DNA of 16,153 nt from Desulfobacterales bacterium (GCA_029940345.1 JAOZRC010000040.1:1-16153), one strand, 5' to 3'. Numbered from the stretch's first letter, positions 7,659 to 15,898 are shown. The notes: a model not told the origin generated them from the letters alone. A program made the numbers and translations.

Positions 7659-8633
7659 ATGAAGCTGGCCATTTTCACACATTCAAAAAGCGCATTTTTT
7701 GTACAAAATATTCAGCAACTGTTATTTGAGTCATTAGATTCTCTTGGAATAAATGTTGTTTGTCTCAATGAATCTCATCCTGTCGATTATAAATTTACCT
7801 GGAATATAATATTGTTTCCTGATGAATTTTTTATCCTGGACAGAGAGGTTCCCGAACCTCCTGAAACTCTTCCGGATAATATTATTATTGTGAATGGAGA
7901 GCAAAGAAGGTCACCTTGGTATAAAAGGGCAATTCCTTATATATTAAAATCGGCAATTGTATGGGATATTGATTATGATACAGCCATAAAATTAAACAAA
8001 GAAGGAATTCTTTCCTATTTTTTGCCTTTGGGATACAAAAATAAATTTTTACCATATTCCAACATTTCAACGCCTCCTCGATTTCCAAAAGAACTTTTTA
8101 TTGGAAAAGATTTTTATACATATACATCTGAACGTTTATCATTTTCTAATAGACCGATAGATATTCTTTTCATAGGAAGATTAAGTGATTATCGAAATGA
8201 TTTTTTTGTTAAAAATTCAGAATCATTATCGAAATATGAATGTTTTTTTTGTTTTTCAGATGCAGTATCTCCACGTCATTCTATTAATATTTCACAGGAA
8301 ATGGTTATTTCACTTTGTCAAAGAAGTAAAATAATATTGAATTTACATCATGGAGCGAATTCATATTTTGAATGGCATCGTATAATTCATTTAGGAATTT
8401 GGCAGAAAGCCCTTGTTGTTTCAGAACCATGCAGTTTTAATCCATATTTTTTCCCCAATACTGATTATATCGAAGTTTTAAGATGCAGTATTGCAGATAA
8501 AATAAATTTTTTATTGACAACAGAAAAAGGTCAAATTTTAGCAAATAATACAATAAATAAATCATTTAATAAATTGAAAAAAGATGTTCGATTGTCTGAT
8601 ATTCTACTTAAATTATTAGGCAAAATAAGGTAA
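7659..8633 (+). CDS. GT-B-like glycosyltransferase (CgeB / glycosyl-transferase 1 type)
   Basis: A 324-residue soluble protein with no signal peptide or membrane segment, probably transferring a sugar from a nucleotide donor on the cytoplasmic side. The N-terminal half is Rossmann-like (MKLAIFTHSKSAFFVQNIQQ). The C-terminal half starts near PIDILFIGRLSDYRNDFF (about residue 165) and contains KIILNLHHG and FEWHRIIHLGIWQKALVVSE. There the E-x-x-R-x6-G pattern around Glu238 and Arg241 resembles the donor-binding Glu region of GT-B enzymes annotated as CgeB-like. The exact donor and acceptor cannot be told. ATG at 7659 is the first start in the frame with a sensible N-terminus, though no good Shine-Dalgarno precedes it. 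Very AT-rich codon use contrasts with the glp genes. It is followed after three bases by the next gene. Confidence 0.75.
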   Translation: MKLAIFTHSKSAFFVQNIQQLLFESLDSLGINVVCLNESHPVDYKFTWNIILFPDEFFILDREVPEPPETLPDNIIIVNGEQRRSPWYKRAIPYILKSAIVWDIDYDTAIKLNKEGILSYFLPLGYKNKFLPYSNISTPPRFPKELFIGKDFYTYTSERLSFSNRPIDILFIGRLSDYRNDFFVKNSESLSKYECFFCFSDAVSPRHSINISQEMVISLCQRSKIILNLHHGANSYFEWHRIIHLGIWQKALVVSEPCSFNPYFFPNTDYIEVLRCSIADKINFLLTTEKGQILANNTINKSFNKLKKDVRLSDILLKLLGKIR

Positions 8634-8636
8634 TAG

Positions 8637-10634
8637 ATGGAATTTAATACTATATTTGCATACAATAGCAGTTATATACCAACTGTCACCGTAGTAATAA
8701 GTTTATATAATTATAAAAATTTTATTATTCCATGTTTGGCTTCTGTTTTTGAGCAAACTTTTGAAAAGCTTGAAATTATAATTGTTGACGATTGTTCTTC
8801 GGACAGTTCTTGCGATGTTACGCATGAATGGCTGCGTAAGTATTCTTCTCGTTTTGTAAGCACATTTCTTTTAAAACACAAATTTAACATGGGACCATCT
8901 CAAACACGAAATACAGGATGGGAAAATGCAAATGCTGAGTATATTTTCATACTAGATGCAGATGATATTATTTATCCAACATGTATATCCAAACTTCTAA
9001 CAGCATTATGTAATTCTCAAGCTTCTTTTGCATATTGTGAAATATCTCAAAAAGGAAAAAATAATCAGGTCTGTAACAGTACCCTGTGGGAAGATAAAAA
9101 ATTGAAAACAGGCAATTATATTGCTGTAACAAGTTTGATTCGAAAAGATATTTTAAAAAAGGTCAGGGGATATGATGTAAATATTAATCTTACAGGATGG
9201 GAAGATTATGATTTATGGATAAAAATTGTTAGATTGGGCGGATATGGCATTCTTGTTCCGCAAATATTGGCTGAATATTATTTTCATGATGGTTCTATCA
9301 CTACTGAAGTAGTGGTTAATAATTTATCTGAAATTTTAGATTATTTATTAAAAAAGCATAATGATTATTTTTCAAAAAAACACGACTTTGCTGAAATTCC
9401 TTCAGATGAAATAATTTTCCATATAGATACGTGTATTGAATATTTAAGCTACATTTTCATTAAGGGATGGGCATTGAATAAAAATTGTAATAATAATAAG
9501 ATTTACTTAGGAATAAAAGAAAAAGATAAGTATGAATATTATTCCGTCTCCAATATGCACAGGGAAGATATATCTGAAAAATATGGAATGAGTTATGCTT
9601 ATAATGGATTTAGGTGTTATATTGATAAAATGAATTTAATGAATTTCAAAGTGGAAATGAAAATAGGTTTGGAAGATAATAAAAGAGTTTATACAAAAAA
9701 AATTAATAATTTCACTTTACAGTTACCTTATCAAAACACTCAAACAAATGCTTTCCCTGTATCTTGTATATTGATGTATCATCGAATCACAGATTCTTTT
9801 AATGATCCGCATAATATATGTGTTTCACCTGATATTTTTAAGCAACATATTAAGATGCTTAATAAATATTATACTATAATCACTCTTGAAGACCTTGTAA
9901 AAGGCTTAAAGCAGAAAAAGAGTAAATGTAAAACAATATGTATAACATTTGACGATGGATATATAGATAATTATTCTAACGCGGTTCCTATTTTGAAGGA
10001 ATATAATACTCATGCGATATTTTTTATAACAGTCGGACGTCTACATGCGAATCTTTGGATAGATCGTTTATACCAAATATATAAACAGGTTAATGATATA
10101 ATTGATTTTAATATTAATAATAAAGGTTATTCATTTGCAACCAGTGAAAATAATTACTATCAAATATTTGAATTGTTTAAATCATTTCCACGAAAAATAC
10201 GTGATCCCTTGTTAAACAATTTAGAGCAGAAATATGATATTAACAGGGAAAAACTAAACCGATGTAAATTAATGAGTTCTGAAAATATTATTGAGCTTTC
10301 TCAAAATGAATTATTTGAAATAGGATCTCATGGTATGACACACTCAAGATTAACATCTGAAAATGATTTGAATTATGAAATAACACTAGCAAAAGATGTA
10401 TTGGAAATGATAATAAAGCGTAATATCTACAGTTTTGCAATTCCCTTTGGGAATATAAATGATTTTAATAATGAAGTTATCGAAAAAATAATTGAATCAG
10501 AATATGATTGTTGCCTGACAACTTTTGAAGAGCCTGTTTTATCTGATAATTATAGGATGTGCCTTCCTCGAATCGCTGTGAAAAATGGTGATTCAGCGTG
10601 CTATTTACATAAAAAAATAGAATCATATTTATAA
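8637..10634 (+). CDS. GT2 glycosyltransferase fused to NodB-type polysaccharide deacetylase
   Basis: A 665-residue bifunctional protein. Residues 17-245 are a GT2 (GT-A fold) domain: TVVISLYNY, IIIVDD (51-52), the metal-binding DADD (107-110), and GWEDYDLW (187-194) with the usual catalytic ED. Residues 255-375 form a beta-rich linker with a G-W motif (277-278) and a GFR motif at 324. Residues 385-665 are a carbohydrate esterase 4 (NodB) domain: MYHRI, TFDDG (437-441) with the catalytic Asp pair, GSHGMTH (563-569) with metal-binding histidines, and IPFG (602-605). It probably adds a sugar to a surface glycan and removes an acetyl group from an N-acetyl sugar. ATG is six bases after AAGG at the end of the previous gene, so the two are coupled. 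No membrane segments or signal peptide were seen, so both activities would be cytoplasmic. Confidence 0.85.
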   Translation: MEFNTIFAYNSSYIPTVTVVISLYNYKNFIIPCLASVFEQTFEKLEIIIVDDCSSDSSCDVTHEWLRKYSSRFVSTFLLKHKFNMGPSQTRNTGWENANAEYIFILDADDIIYPTCISKLLTALCNSQASFAYCEISQKGKNNQVCNSTLWEDKKLKTGNYIAVTSLIRKDILKKVRGYDVNINLTGWEDYDLWIKIVRLGGYGILVPQILAEYYFHDGSITTEVVVNNLSEILDYLLKKHNDYFSKKHDFAEIPSDEIIFHIDTCIEYLSYIFIKGWALNKNCNNNKIYLGIKEKDKYEYYSVSNMHREDISEKYGMSYAYNGFRCYIDKMNLMNFKVEMKIGLEDNKRVYTKKINNFTLQLPYQNTQTNAFPVSCILMYHRITDSFNDPHNICVSPDIFKQHIKMLNKYYTIITLEDLVKGLKQKKSKCKTICITFDDGYIDNYSNAVPILKEYNTHAIFFITVGRLHANLWIDRLYQIYKQVNDIIDFNINNKGYSFATSENNYYQIFELFKSFPRKIRDPLLNNLEQKYDINREKLNRCKLMSSENIIELSQNELFEIGSHGMTHSRLTSENDLNYEITLAKDVLEMIIKRNIYSFAIPFGNINDFNNEVIEKIIESEYDCCLTTFEEPVLSDNYRMCLPRIAVKNGDSACYLHKKIESYL

Positions 10635-10699
10635 ATAATCAGGTGGAGTACTTATAAATATCAAGAAAATGTATCTTATTCAAATTCGATGGTAAATAT

Positions 10700-10845
10700 G
10701 GAGTGCGAAAGTTAAGAGGAGCGGAGGAACGGAGCGGAACGGTCTTTCGCAAAGATCCTTTAGAATCAAAAAAGACAACGCTTTCACAGGTAGGGATCAG
10801 AAACAGACCAGGGCATTCATCGGTTTGGCATTTAGGGGAATATAT
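10700..10845. other. GC-richer insert-like segment before the methyltransferase/GT2 gene
   Basis: About 48% GC in this stretch (67 of 140 counted for 10701-10840), against roughly 30% in both flanks. It contains a purine-rich block with the unit GAGCGGA repeated at 10719 and 10732. Both strands are open across it: the plus frame joins the 1063-residue gene, the minus frame gives 70 codons. The translation resembles no domain I know. I read it as an inserted intergenic repeat rather than coding sequence, because the methyltransferase domain starts only after 10850. Confidence 0.45.
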
Positions 10846-10849
10846 TATC

Positions 10850-13800
10850 ATGGATATTTCATTTCCTACGTATAAACAGTCAAAATTACAATGGAATCAA
10901 GAATATTCTAATGGGAAATGGGATTGTTTGAAAAAATATTGGGAATGCCAACGCTATTCTATTGTCAGTCAAATGATTTATGATTTAGAAAATGTGCAAT
11001 CTGTTCTTGATTTAGGTTGCGGAGAGGGAATTCTTGCACAATTTTTAAAGGAGAATCTTATTTATCGTGGGTTTGATATTTCAGAAAAAGCGGTTTCCAA
11101 GTCTTTATCTGGTAAAAATCATAAAATCACACTGGGGAATATTGATGATATCTCATATATTATTGAAATTTTGTTAGCGGAAAACACACCATCTTTTGAC
11201 GTTATTATTTTGAATGAAGTTTTCTATCATATTGAAAATAGAGCTGCATTATTGAATGCAATTAAAAATTTATTGTCTCCAAATGGTCGTATTATCGTAA
11301 GTATGCACATAAGTAATGTAACAGTTCCATTATGGCATGAAATTAATTCAAAATTTATCTCAATAGATGCATGTCGGTTCGGAAATGAACAAGCTGGTTT
11401 TGAATGGATATGTCGTTCATACAAAAAATCTCAGGTTACTGTATTAAATAGTTGTCATAAAATTCTTTATAGGTCTTCAATTGCTCAAAATTTAGATAAT
11501 AATTTCATGTTTAAGGGAATAATATTAGGTTCAGAAATGAATATGCCGGCTTTGCTTCATATTTATGTAAATGGCAAACAATATTCTCTCATTGAAATAA
11601 ACGATGGTTCCTACATTGGCAATAATGCTGAAAATAATTGTAGTATTTATGAATTTGAAATTCAATTATCATCAAACACATATAACTCTTTAACGCTGAC
11701 TCTTTTACTCGTTGATATATTTGGAAATACAACATTAAAAAATGATAAATTCTACGCTTTTGATCTTAAGAAAAAGATATTCTTCTTGGCATTTAAATTG
11801 TTCAAGAAAAACATTCAACCTTTATTTTCTCTCATTTCTTTTTCTAAATTCTCGAATACACCCATAACGCCATTATTGAAAGAGAATATTCCTGTAAAAA
11901 GCAAAAGAGGCTTGCATTCAAAAATCAAATCAATTATTTTTGATATAATTAGATTTTATTCTCAAAAACATGATGCGATATTATGTGCGTGTTCTTTTAA
12001 TAAAATATTTTCAAAAGAGAAATATTCTATCTTAGAAAATAATATTGAGTTCATTGATATTAATAAAATCCATTTGCTTTCTTCAAATAAAAACCAAAAT
12101 TCATTTGATGCCATTATTATTGCAGGCCGCAATATTATAAAAGACAATATTGCCGTTATTATTAGTAAATTACTGAATAAAAATGGAACCCTGTTATTTT
12201 GTTTTGAAATAGATGAAGTTGATATTCACTTTTTGAATATTATAGAATCAGAGTTTTTATGCTATAATTCTTTATGGTTGAGAACTCAACAATGTACTTC
12301 GAGATCGCTGTGTAATTGCTACAAAAAACGTCTTGAAAAACGTAAGTCGCCCTCTTGGAATCTTGATTTTATCAATGGTCTGATTCCCTGTAAATTATTG
12401 AAAGTTTTTGAACAGGAGCTTTTTAGATTCGAAGGTTGGTTTTTTCCATCAAATAAAAAAGTGCCCTACAAATTAATTGCTGAACTGATTTTTGATAATA
12501 CAACTGTGAGCTTGCAATGTGATATGGCAGATAGAATTGATATTTCTCAGGAATCAGGAGTTACAGGAACATCTATTGGATTTATTCTGAATGTTATGCC
12601 AGAGATCATAATTGATATAGAAAGATTAAAAATCAAATTAATCTCTATAGATGAATGGGGGCATACAGAAGACGCTTTGATTTATAAAGCTAAAGTTGTA
12701 AATCAAAGAATCCATCTGGATCAGATGCTGGAAGAAAAAAACAATCTTTGCCAAAAGAATGCTCAAAACAGATTAAATTATTTAAGGAAGAAGCCATTAA
12801 TTTCAATTTTGCTTCCATGCTATGAATCTCCCGAAAGTTTTTTAGAAGACCTTTTGATTTCTATTAAGTTTCAAACGTATTCCAATTATGAATTGTGTAT
12901 TGTTGATGACGCTTCTTCAATAAATATTCTTGATATTGTTAATGGTATTTTTAAAGATGATGGAAGGCTGAAATTTAAAAGAAGAACACAGAGAGGCCAT
13001 ATTTCAGTCTCAACAAATAATGCCTTAGATATGGCTACAGGAGAATATGTTGTTTTTGTAGACCATGATGACCTTCTCAATGAAAATGCTTTATTAATAC
13101 TCGTTGAATTTTTAAATGGTTGCGGCTATTCTGATGTTATATATTCTGATGAATCAACAATAGATATGAATGGAGACATCGTATTTACAGATATGAAAAC
13201 GGACTGGCTCCCGGAATCTTTTTTAAGTCATATGTACACTGGCCATTTATGTGCTTTCCGCAGATTATTTCTTTGTGAGCTTGGGGGAGTAAGAAAAGGT
13301 TTTGAAGGTTCCCAAGATTATGATTTAATGTTACGAGCTTATAGGGCAAATGGAACTATAAAACATATTCCAGAAGTGCTATATTATTGGAGAATGTCGG
13401 ATACATCTACATCAAATTATTCATCTGTAAAACCTTACGCTGATGCATCAGCCATGAAAGCCTTAAATGAGCATTTGATGGAAGAAGGCATCCGTGGAAT
13501 AATAGAAAAAGGACCCTATGATTTTACGTATCAAATTCATTTTGACGATCATTCCAAGAATGCAGGTGTCATTATTCTTAATGTAAATAATGATTATTAT
13601 TTGGAAAACACAATTGAAAAATTAGGAAAAGTGTTTGAAGATATAAAAATATATGTCCATAATGTAAAATTCTCAACCACCTCAAATTGGAAAAATGTTT
13701 TTTATATTTTAGATTTAAAGGAAATTCAACATGAATACGTACTTTTGGTTGATCCGGAAATAACATTTGATTTGAAAGTAAAAAAACTTTTTGGCCCCTT

Positions 13801-14041
13801 GCAATTTAACAATATTGCCGCCGTTGGCAATGACAGGGATATTTCAAAAATGTCATTATCTTTTGAGCGCTTAAAATATTGGGAACCACTCATGCATAAT
13901 GCTCCTCTTATCCCTCAAAATATTGCAACCAAACTATCTCTTTTACAAAGATATTTAGCTGAAACAAATTTAATTAAAATTGACATTAAATATTTTTTAA
14001 CTTGGCTAAAAGCAACATCCTATAGAACTGTGAAATTCTGA
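10850..14041 (+). CDS. multidomain methyltransferase - GT2 glycosyltransferase (RfbC-like)
   Basis: A 1063-residue protein. Domain order: class I SAM methyltransferase (about 1-200; DLGCGEG 54-60, then SFDVIILNEVFYHI); a beta-rich stretch (205-310); a methyltransferase-like half with no glycine-rich motif (350-460; SFDAIIIAG at 418); a beta-rich G-W module (500-620; GW 529-530); an RfbC-type GT2 (645-900) with ISILLPCYESP, VDDAS (685-689), DHDD (738-741), GSQDYDL (820-826) and HIPEVLYYWR; and a decayed second GT2 (910-1010) in which EYVLLVDPE (962-970) stands where a DXD strand would be. It probably glycosylates and methylates a surface glycan. The frame extends to a GTG at 10703, but ATG 10850 is preferred: it follows AGGGGA and begins just before recognisable fold, while upstream DNA has a different base composition. 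The gene is the third of the AT-rich island, same strand, 215 bp after the previous stop. Confidence 0.85.
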   Translation: MDISFPTYKQSKLQWNQEYSNGKWDCLKKYWECQRYSIVSQMIYDLENVQSVLDLGCGEGILAQFLKENLIYRGFDISEKAVSKSLSGKNHKITLGNIDDISYIIEILLAENTPSFDVIILNEVFYHIENRAALLNAIKNLLSPNGRIIVSMHISNVTVPLWHEINSKFISIDACRFGNEQAGFEWICRSYKKSQVTVLNSCHKILYRSSIAQNLDNNFMFKGIILGSEMNMPALLHIYVNGKQYSLIEINDGSYIGNNAENNCSIYEFEIQLSSNTYNSLTLTLLLVDIFGNTTLKNDKFYAFDLKKKIFFLAFKLFKKNIQPLFSLISFSKFSNTPITPLLKENIPVKSKRGLHSKIKSIIFDIIRFYSQKHDAILCACSFNKIFSKEKYSILENNIEFIDINKIHLLSSNKNQNSFDAIIIAGRNIIKDNIAVIISKLLNKNGTLLFCFEIDEVDIHFLNIIESEFLCYNSLWLRTQQCTSRSLCNCYKKRLEKRKSPSWNLDFINGLIPCKLLKVFEQELFRFEGWFFPSNKKVPYKLIAELIFDNTTVSLQCDMADRIDISQESGVTGTSIGFILNVMPEIIIDIERLKIKLISIDEWGHTEDALIYKAKVVNQRIHLDQMLEEKNNLCQKNAQNRLNYLRKKPLISILLPCYESPESFLEDLLISIKFQTYSNYELCIVDDASSINILDIVNGIFKDDGRLKFKRRTQRGHISVSTNNALDMATGEYVVFVDHDDLLNENALLILVEFLNGCGYSDVIYSDESTIDMNGDIVFTDMKTDWLPESFLSHMYTGHLCAFRRLFLCELGGVRKGFEGSQDYDLMLRAYRANGTIKHIPEVLYYWRMSDTSTSNYSSVKPYADASAMKALNEHLMEEGIRGIIEKGPYDFTYQIHFDDHSKNAGVIILNVNNDYYLENTIEKLGKVFEDIKIYVHNVKFSTTSNWKNVFYILDLKEIQHEYVLLVDPEITFDLKVKKLFGPLQFNNIAAVGNDRDISKMSLSFERLKYWEPLMHNAPLIPQNIATKLSLLQRYLAETNLIKIDIKYFLTWLKATSYRTVKF

Positions 14042-14051
14042 TTTAAGGGCT

Positions 14052-14082
14052 GATGCCAACGTTACTCGGAAAAACCGGCATC
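14052..14082 (+). terminator. possible terminator hairpin after the glycosyltransferase genes
   Basis: GATGCC (14052-14057) pairs with GGCATC (14077-14082) around a 19-base loop, just after the stop at 14041. The tail TTCATTTT is only moderately T-rich. GGCATC can also pair with GATGCC at 14206-14211, so it may instead belong to the larger inverted structure described separately. Confidence 0.35.
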
Positions 14083-14220
14083 CTTCATTTTGCGCCTAAA
14101 GCGGTTTTCAATTTTTGAAAGAGCGTTGAACACAGGCGGCGCAGAATAGACGCAAAATGCTAAACTGTAAATGAAGTGTTCTTTCAAATCGTCAACTGTA
14201 AAAAAGATGCCAGTTTTTTT
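14074..14220. repeat. nested imperfect inverted repeat between island and glpA
   Basis: AAAACCGGCATC (from 14071) faces GATGCCAGTTTTTTT (14206-14220), and inside them CATTTTGCG (14086-14094) faces CGCAAAATG (14151-14159) exactly. The inner loop again contains TTTTCAA-TTTTTGAAA. With about 145 bp between ends, this resembles a small non-autonomous mobile element or its remnant. It occupies the non-coding region between 14042 and 14250, in which no gene is seen. Confidence 0.4.
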
Positions 14221-14256
14221 CTACAATCCATATCGAATACAATGCCTTTCTTTACC

Positions 14257-14284
14257 CTTGACACCATCCCCTTTTTTATCATAT
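14257..14284 (+). repeat. 28-bp island-flanking repeat, right copy
   Basis: Matches 6972-6999 at 27 of 28 positions (ATCATAT instead of GTCATAT at the end), same orientation, about 7.3 kb apart. It lies 60 bp upstream of glpA. Similarity does not extend beyond the 28 bp on either side. Confidence 0.75.
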
Positions 14285-14285
14285 T
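14258..14285 (+). promoter_or_regulatory. candidate glpA promoter
   Basis: TTGACA (14258-14263), a 16-base spacer and CATATT (14280-14285). The -35 is perfect and the -10 matches four of six positions. The predicted start of transcription would fall in or next to the palindrome at 14284-14305. The promoter lies within the repeated 28-bp sequence. Confidence 0.45.
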
Positions 14286-14305
14286 TAAATGGTTAATCAT
14301 TTAAA
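14284..14305. promoter_or_regulatory. operator-like palindrome upstream of glpA
   Basis: Perfect eight-base arms TTTAAATG and CATTTAAA around GTTAAT, 40 bp ahead of the glpA ATG and overlapping the expected transcription start. It differs from the TTTACGC...GCGTAAA sites upstream of glpS, so a different regulator would be needed. It is AT-rich, so chance is not excluded. Confidence 0.4.
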
Positions 14306-14312
14306 CATGTAA

Positions 14313-14342
14313 ATCAGAGAAGGTATCAGAGAAGGTATCAGA
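14313..14342 (+). repeat. 12-bp tandem duplication carrying the glpA ribosome-binding site
   Basis: ATCAGAGAAGGT occurs twice back to back (14313-14324, 14325-14336), followed by a partial third unit ATCAGA. Each full unit holds a GAGAAGG Shine-Dalgarno-like motif; the second (14329-14335) is nine bases from the glpA ATG and is the likely functional one. Confidence 0.7.
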
Positions 14343-14344
14343 CA

Positions 14345-15898
14345 ATGGCCACATTCGAAACTCAGGTGCTAATCATCGGCGGCGGCGCTACAGGAACCGG
14401 TCTGGCGCGGGATTTGGCACTGCGCGGCGTTAAGTGTATCCTTGCGGAACAATATGATATCAATGCCGGCGCATCCGGCGCCAACCACGGCCTTTTGCAC
14501 AGCGGCGGACGCTATGTGTTCACTGACCCCCACAGTGCGAAAGAGTGCTGTGATGAGGCCAATATTCTCCGAAAAATAGCGGCTGATTGTATTGAAGACT
14601 GCGGCGGCCTGTTTGTCGCCGTTGAAGGCGACGATGAGCGGTATGCGGCGGATTTCCCCGCTTTATGCTCAGAGTGCCATATCCCGGTTAAGACGGTGGA
14701 TGTCAAGGAAGCGCGCGAACTAGAACCGGTGCTATCCGAAAAATTAGTTGCCGCTTTCATGGTTGAGGATGCTTCCATCGATCCGTTTAAATTATCCCTG
14801 GAAAATATTACCGAAGCCCAGGATTTGGGAACCGAACTGCTCTGTTTTTCAAAAGTGATCGGATTTGACAAAGGCTCTTGCGGTATTCAGATCACGCATC
14901 TTAAAAATGCACTCACCGGCGAAGAATTCACCATCGAAGCGGAACAAATTATAAATGCTTCGGGCGCATGGGCCGGAATCATTGCCGGACTGGCAGGTAT
15001 TCCGCTCAATATTTTATATTCCCAAGGAAGTTTGATTATCACTCACAACCGAATCACGCAACGCGTCGTGAATCGTTTGCGCACATCGTCCAATGCCGAC
15101 ATCCTGGTGCCGGGTGGCACGGTGTCCATTTTGGGCACTACGTCGGTGCGCATAGACAATCTTGATCAGATTCGGCCGACCATTGAGGAGGTTGATGCCA
15201 TGTTGAATGAAGCCTCCGCCATGATTCCCGCTTTGGAAGACGCCCGTTATATTCGCGCGTATGCCGGCGTCCGACCGTTAGTCAGCTCCCAATCCGCAGG
15301 AGGTGATGACCGCAGTGTCGGCCGGGGATTCGCCCTGCTTGATCATGCGGCTGACGGGTTTGATAATTTTACAACCATTTCCGGCGGAAAACTCACAACC
15401 TACCGCCTGATGGCGGAAAAAACCGCCGATCTGGTTTGCCGGAAAATGGGCGTTACAGAGCCGTGTGTCACGCGCACCAAACCGCTGCCATCAAACCGGC
15501 CAGCCAAATGGACGGAACCCGGATTGGCCCCCCGCTTATGGTTGAAACACCATGACAGTGATGATATTTTGCTATGCGAATGTGAAATGGTTCCCAAAAG
15601 CGTGGTTGATACGCTGATCACTTCGATTCGTAACGAAAACGGCCATCCGGATTTGAATACCATCGGATTGCGCAGCAGGGTCGGCAAAGGCGCCTGCCAG
15701 GGCGCTTTTTGCGGTCCCCGTGTAACATCTTACCTGTATGACAAAGAAATTCTTTCGGCAGATACAGCCATTGATGATCTTCGCAAATTCCTTAACCGGC
15801 GCTGGAAAGGACAACACCCTATTCTTTGGGATCGGCAACTGGTTCAAGCCGAATTTTCAGAGGCCATCCATTGTGGTCTGTTCGGGCTTGAAGTTTGA
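14345..15898 (+). CDS. glpA: anaerobic-type glycerol-3-phosphate dehydrogenase subunit A (GlpA)
   Basis: FAD-dependent oxidation of sn-glycerol-3-phosphate to dihydroxyacetone phosphate; with GlpB and GlpC it passes electrons to the quinone pool. 517 residues, against about 540 for E. coli GlpA. The N-terminal FAD site is VLIIGGGATGTG (8-19), followed by the DAO-fold motifs GASGANHGLLHSGGRYV, NASGAWAG and YAGVRPLVS. The C-terminal BFD-like [2Fe-2S] domain has Cys411-x-Cys413 and Cys451-x4-Cys456. The [2Fe-2S] cysteines and ANHGLLHSGGRY indicate the GlpA type rather than aerobic GlpD. ATG at 14345 follows a GAGAAGG site. Composition is like the transporter operon, not like the adjacent island. 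No glpB begins in the remaining window. Together with GlpSTPQU it suggests glycerol use, with the kinase encoded elsewhere. Confidence 0.93.
   Translation: MATFETQVLIIGGGATGTGLARDLALRGVKCILAEQYDINAGASGANHGLLHSGGRYVFTDPHSAKECCDEANILRKIAADCIEDCGGLFVAVEGDDERYAADFPALCSECHIPVKTVDVKEARELEPVLSEKLVAAFMVEDASIDPFKLSLENITEAQDLGTELLCFSKVIGFDKGSCGIQITHLKNALTGEEFTIEAEQIINASGAWAGIIAGLAGIPLNILYSQGSLIITHNRITQRVVNRLRTSSNADILVPGGTVSILGTTSVRIDNLDQIRPTIEEVDAMLNEASAMIPALEDARYIRAYAGVRPLVSSQSAGGDDRSVGRGFALLDHAADGFDNFTTISGGKLTTYRLMAEKTADLVCRKMGVTEPCVTRTKPLPSNRPAKWTEPGLAPRLWLKHHDSDDILLCECEMVPKSVVDTLITSIRNENGHPDLNTIGLRSRVGKGACQGAFCGPRVTSYLYDKEILSADTAIDDLRKFLNRRWKGQHPILWDRQLVQAEFSEAIHCGLFGLEV

Noticed and set aside
10703..10849. 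GTG start of the large methyltransferase/GT2 gene at 10703
   Set aside because: The 49 extra residues show no domain, the DNA has a different composition, and ATG 10850 has AGGGGA upstream directly before the methyltransferase fold.
10639..10851. 70-codon minus-strand frame
   Set aside because: It lies across the GC-rich patch, has no recognisable domain or ribosome-binding site, and is probably open by chance.
14512..14871. 119-codon minus-strand frame inside glpA
   Set aside because: Antisense shadow of a high-confidence gene with GC-biased third positions; no ribosome-binding site.
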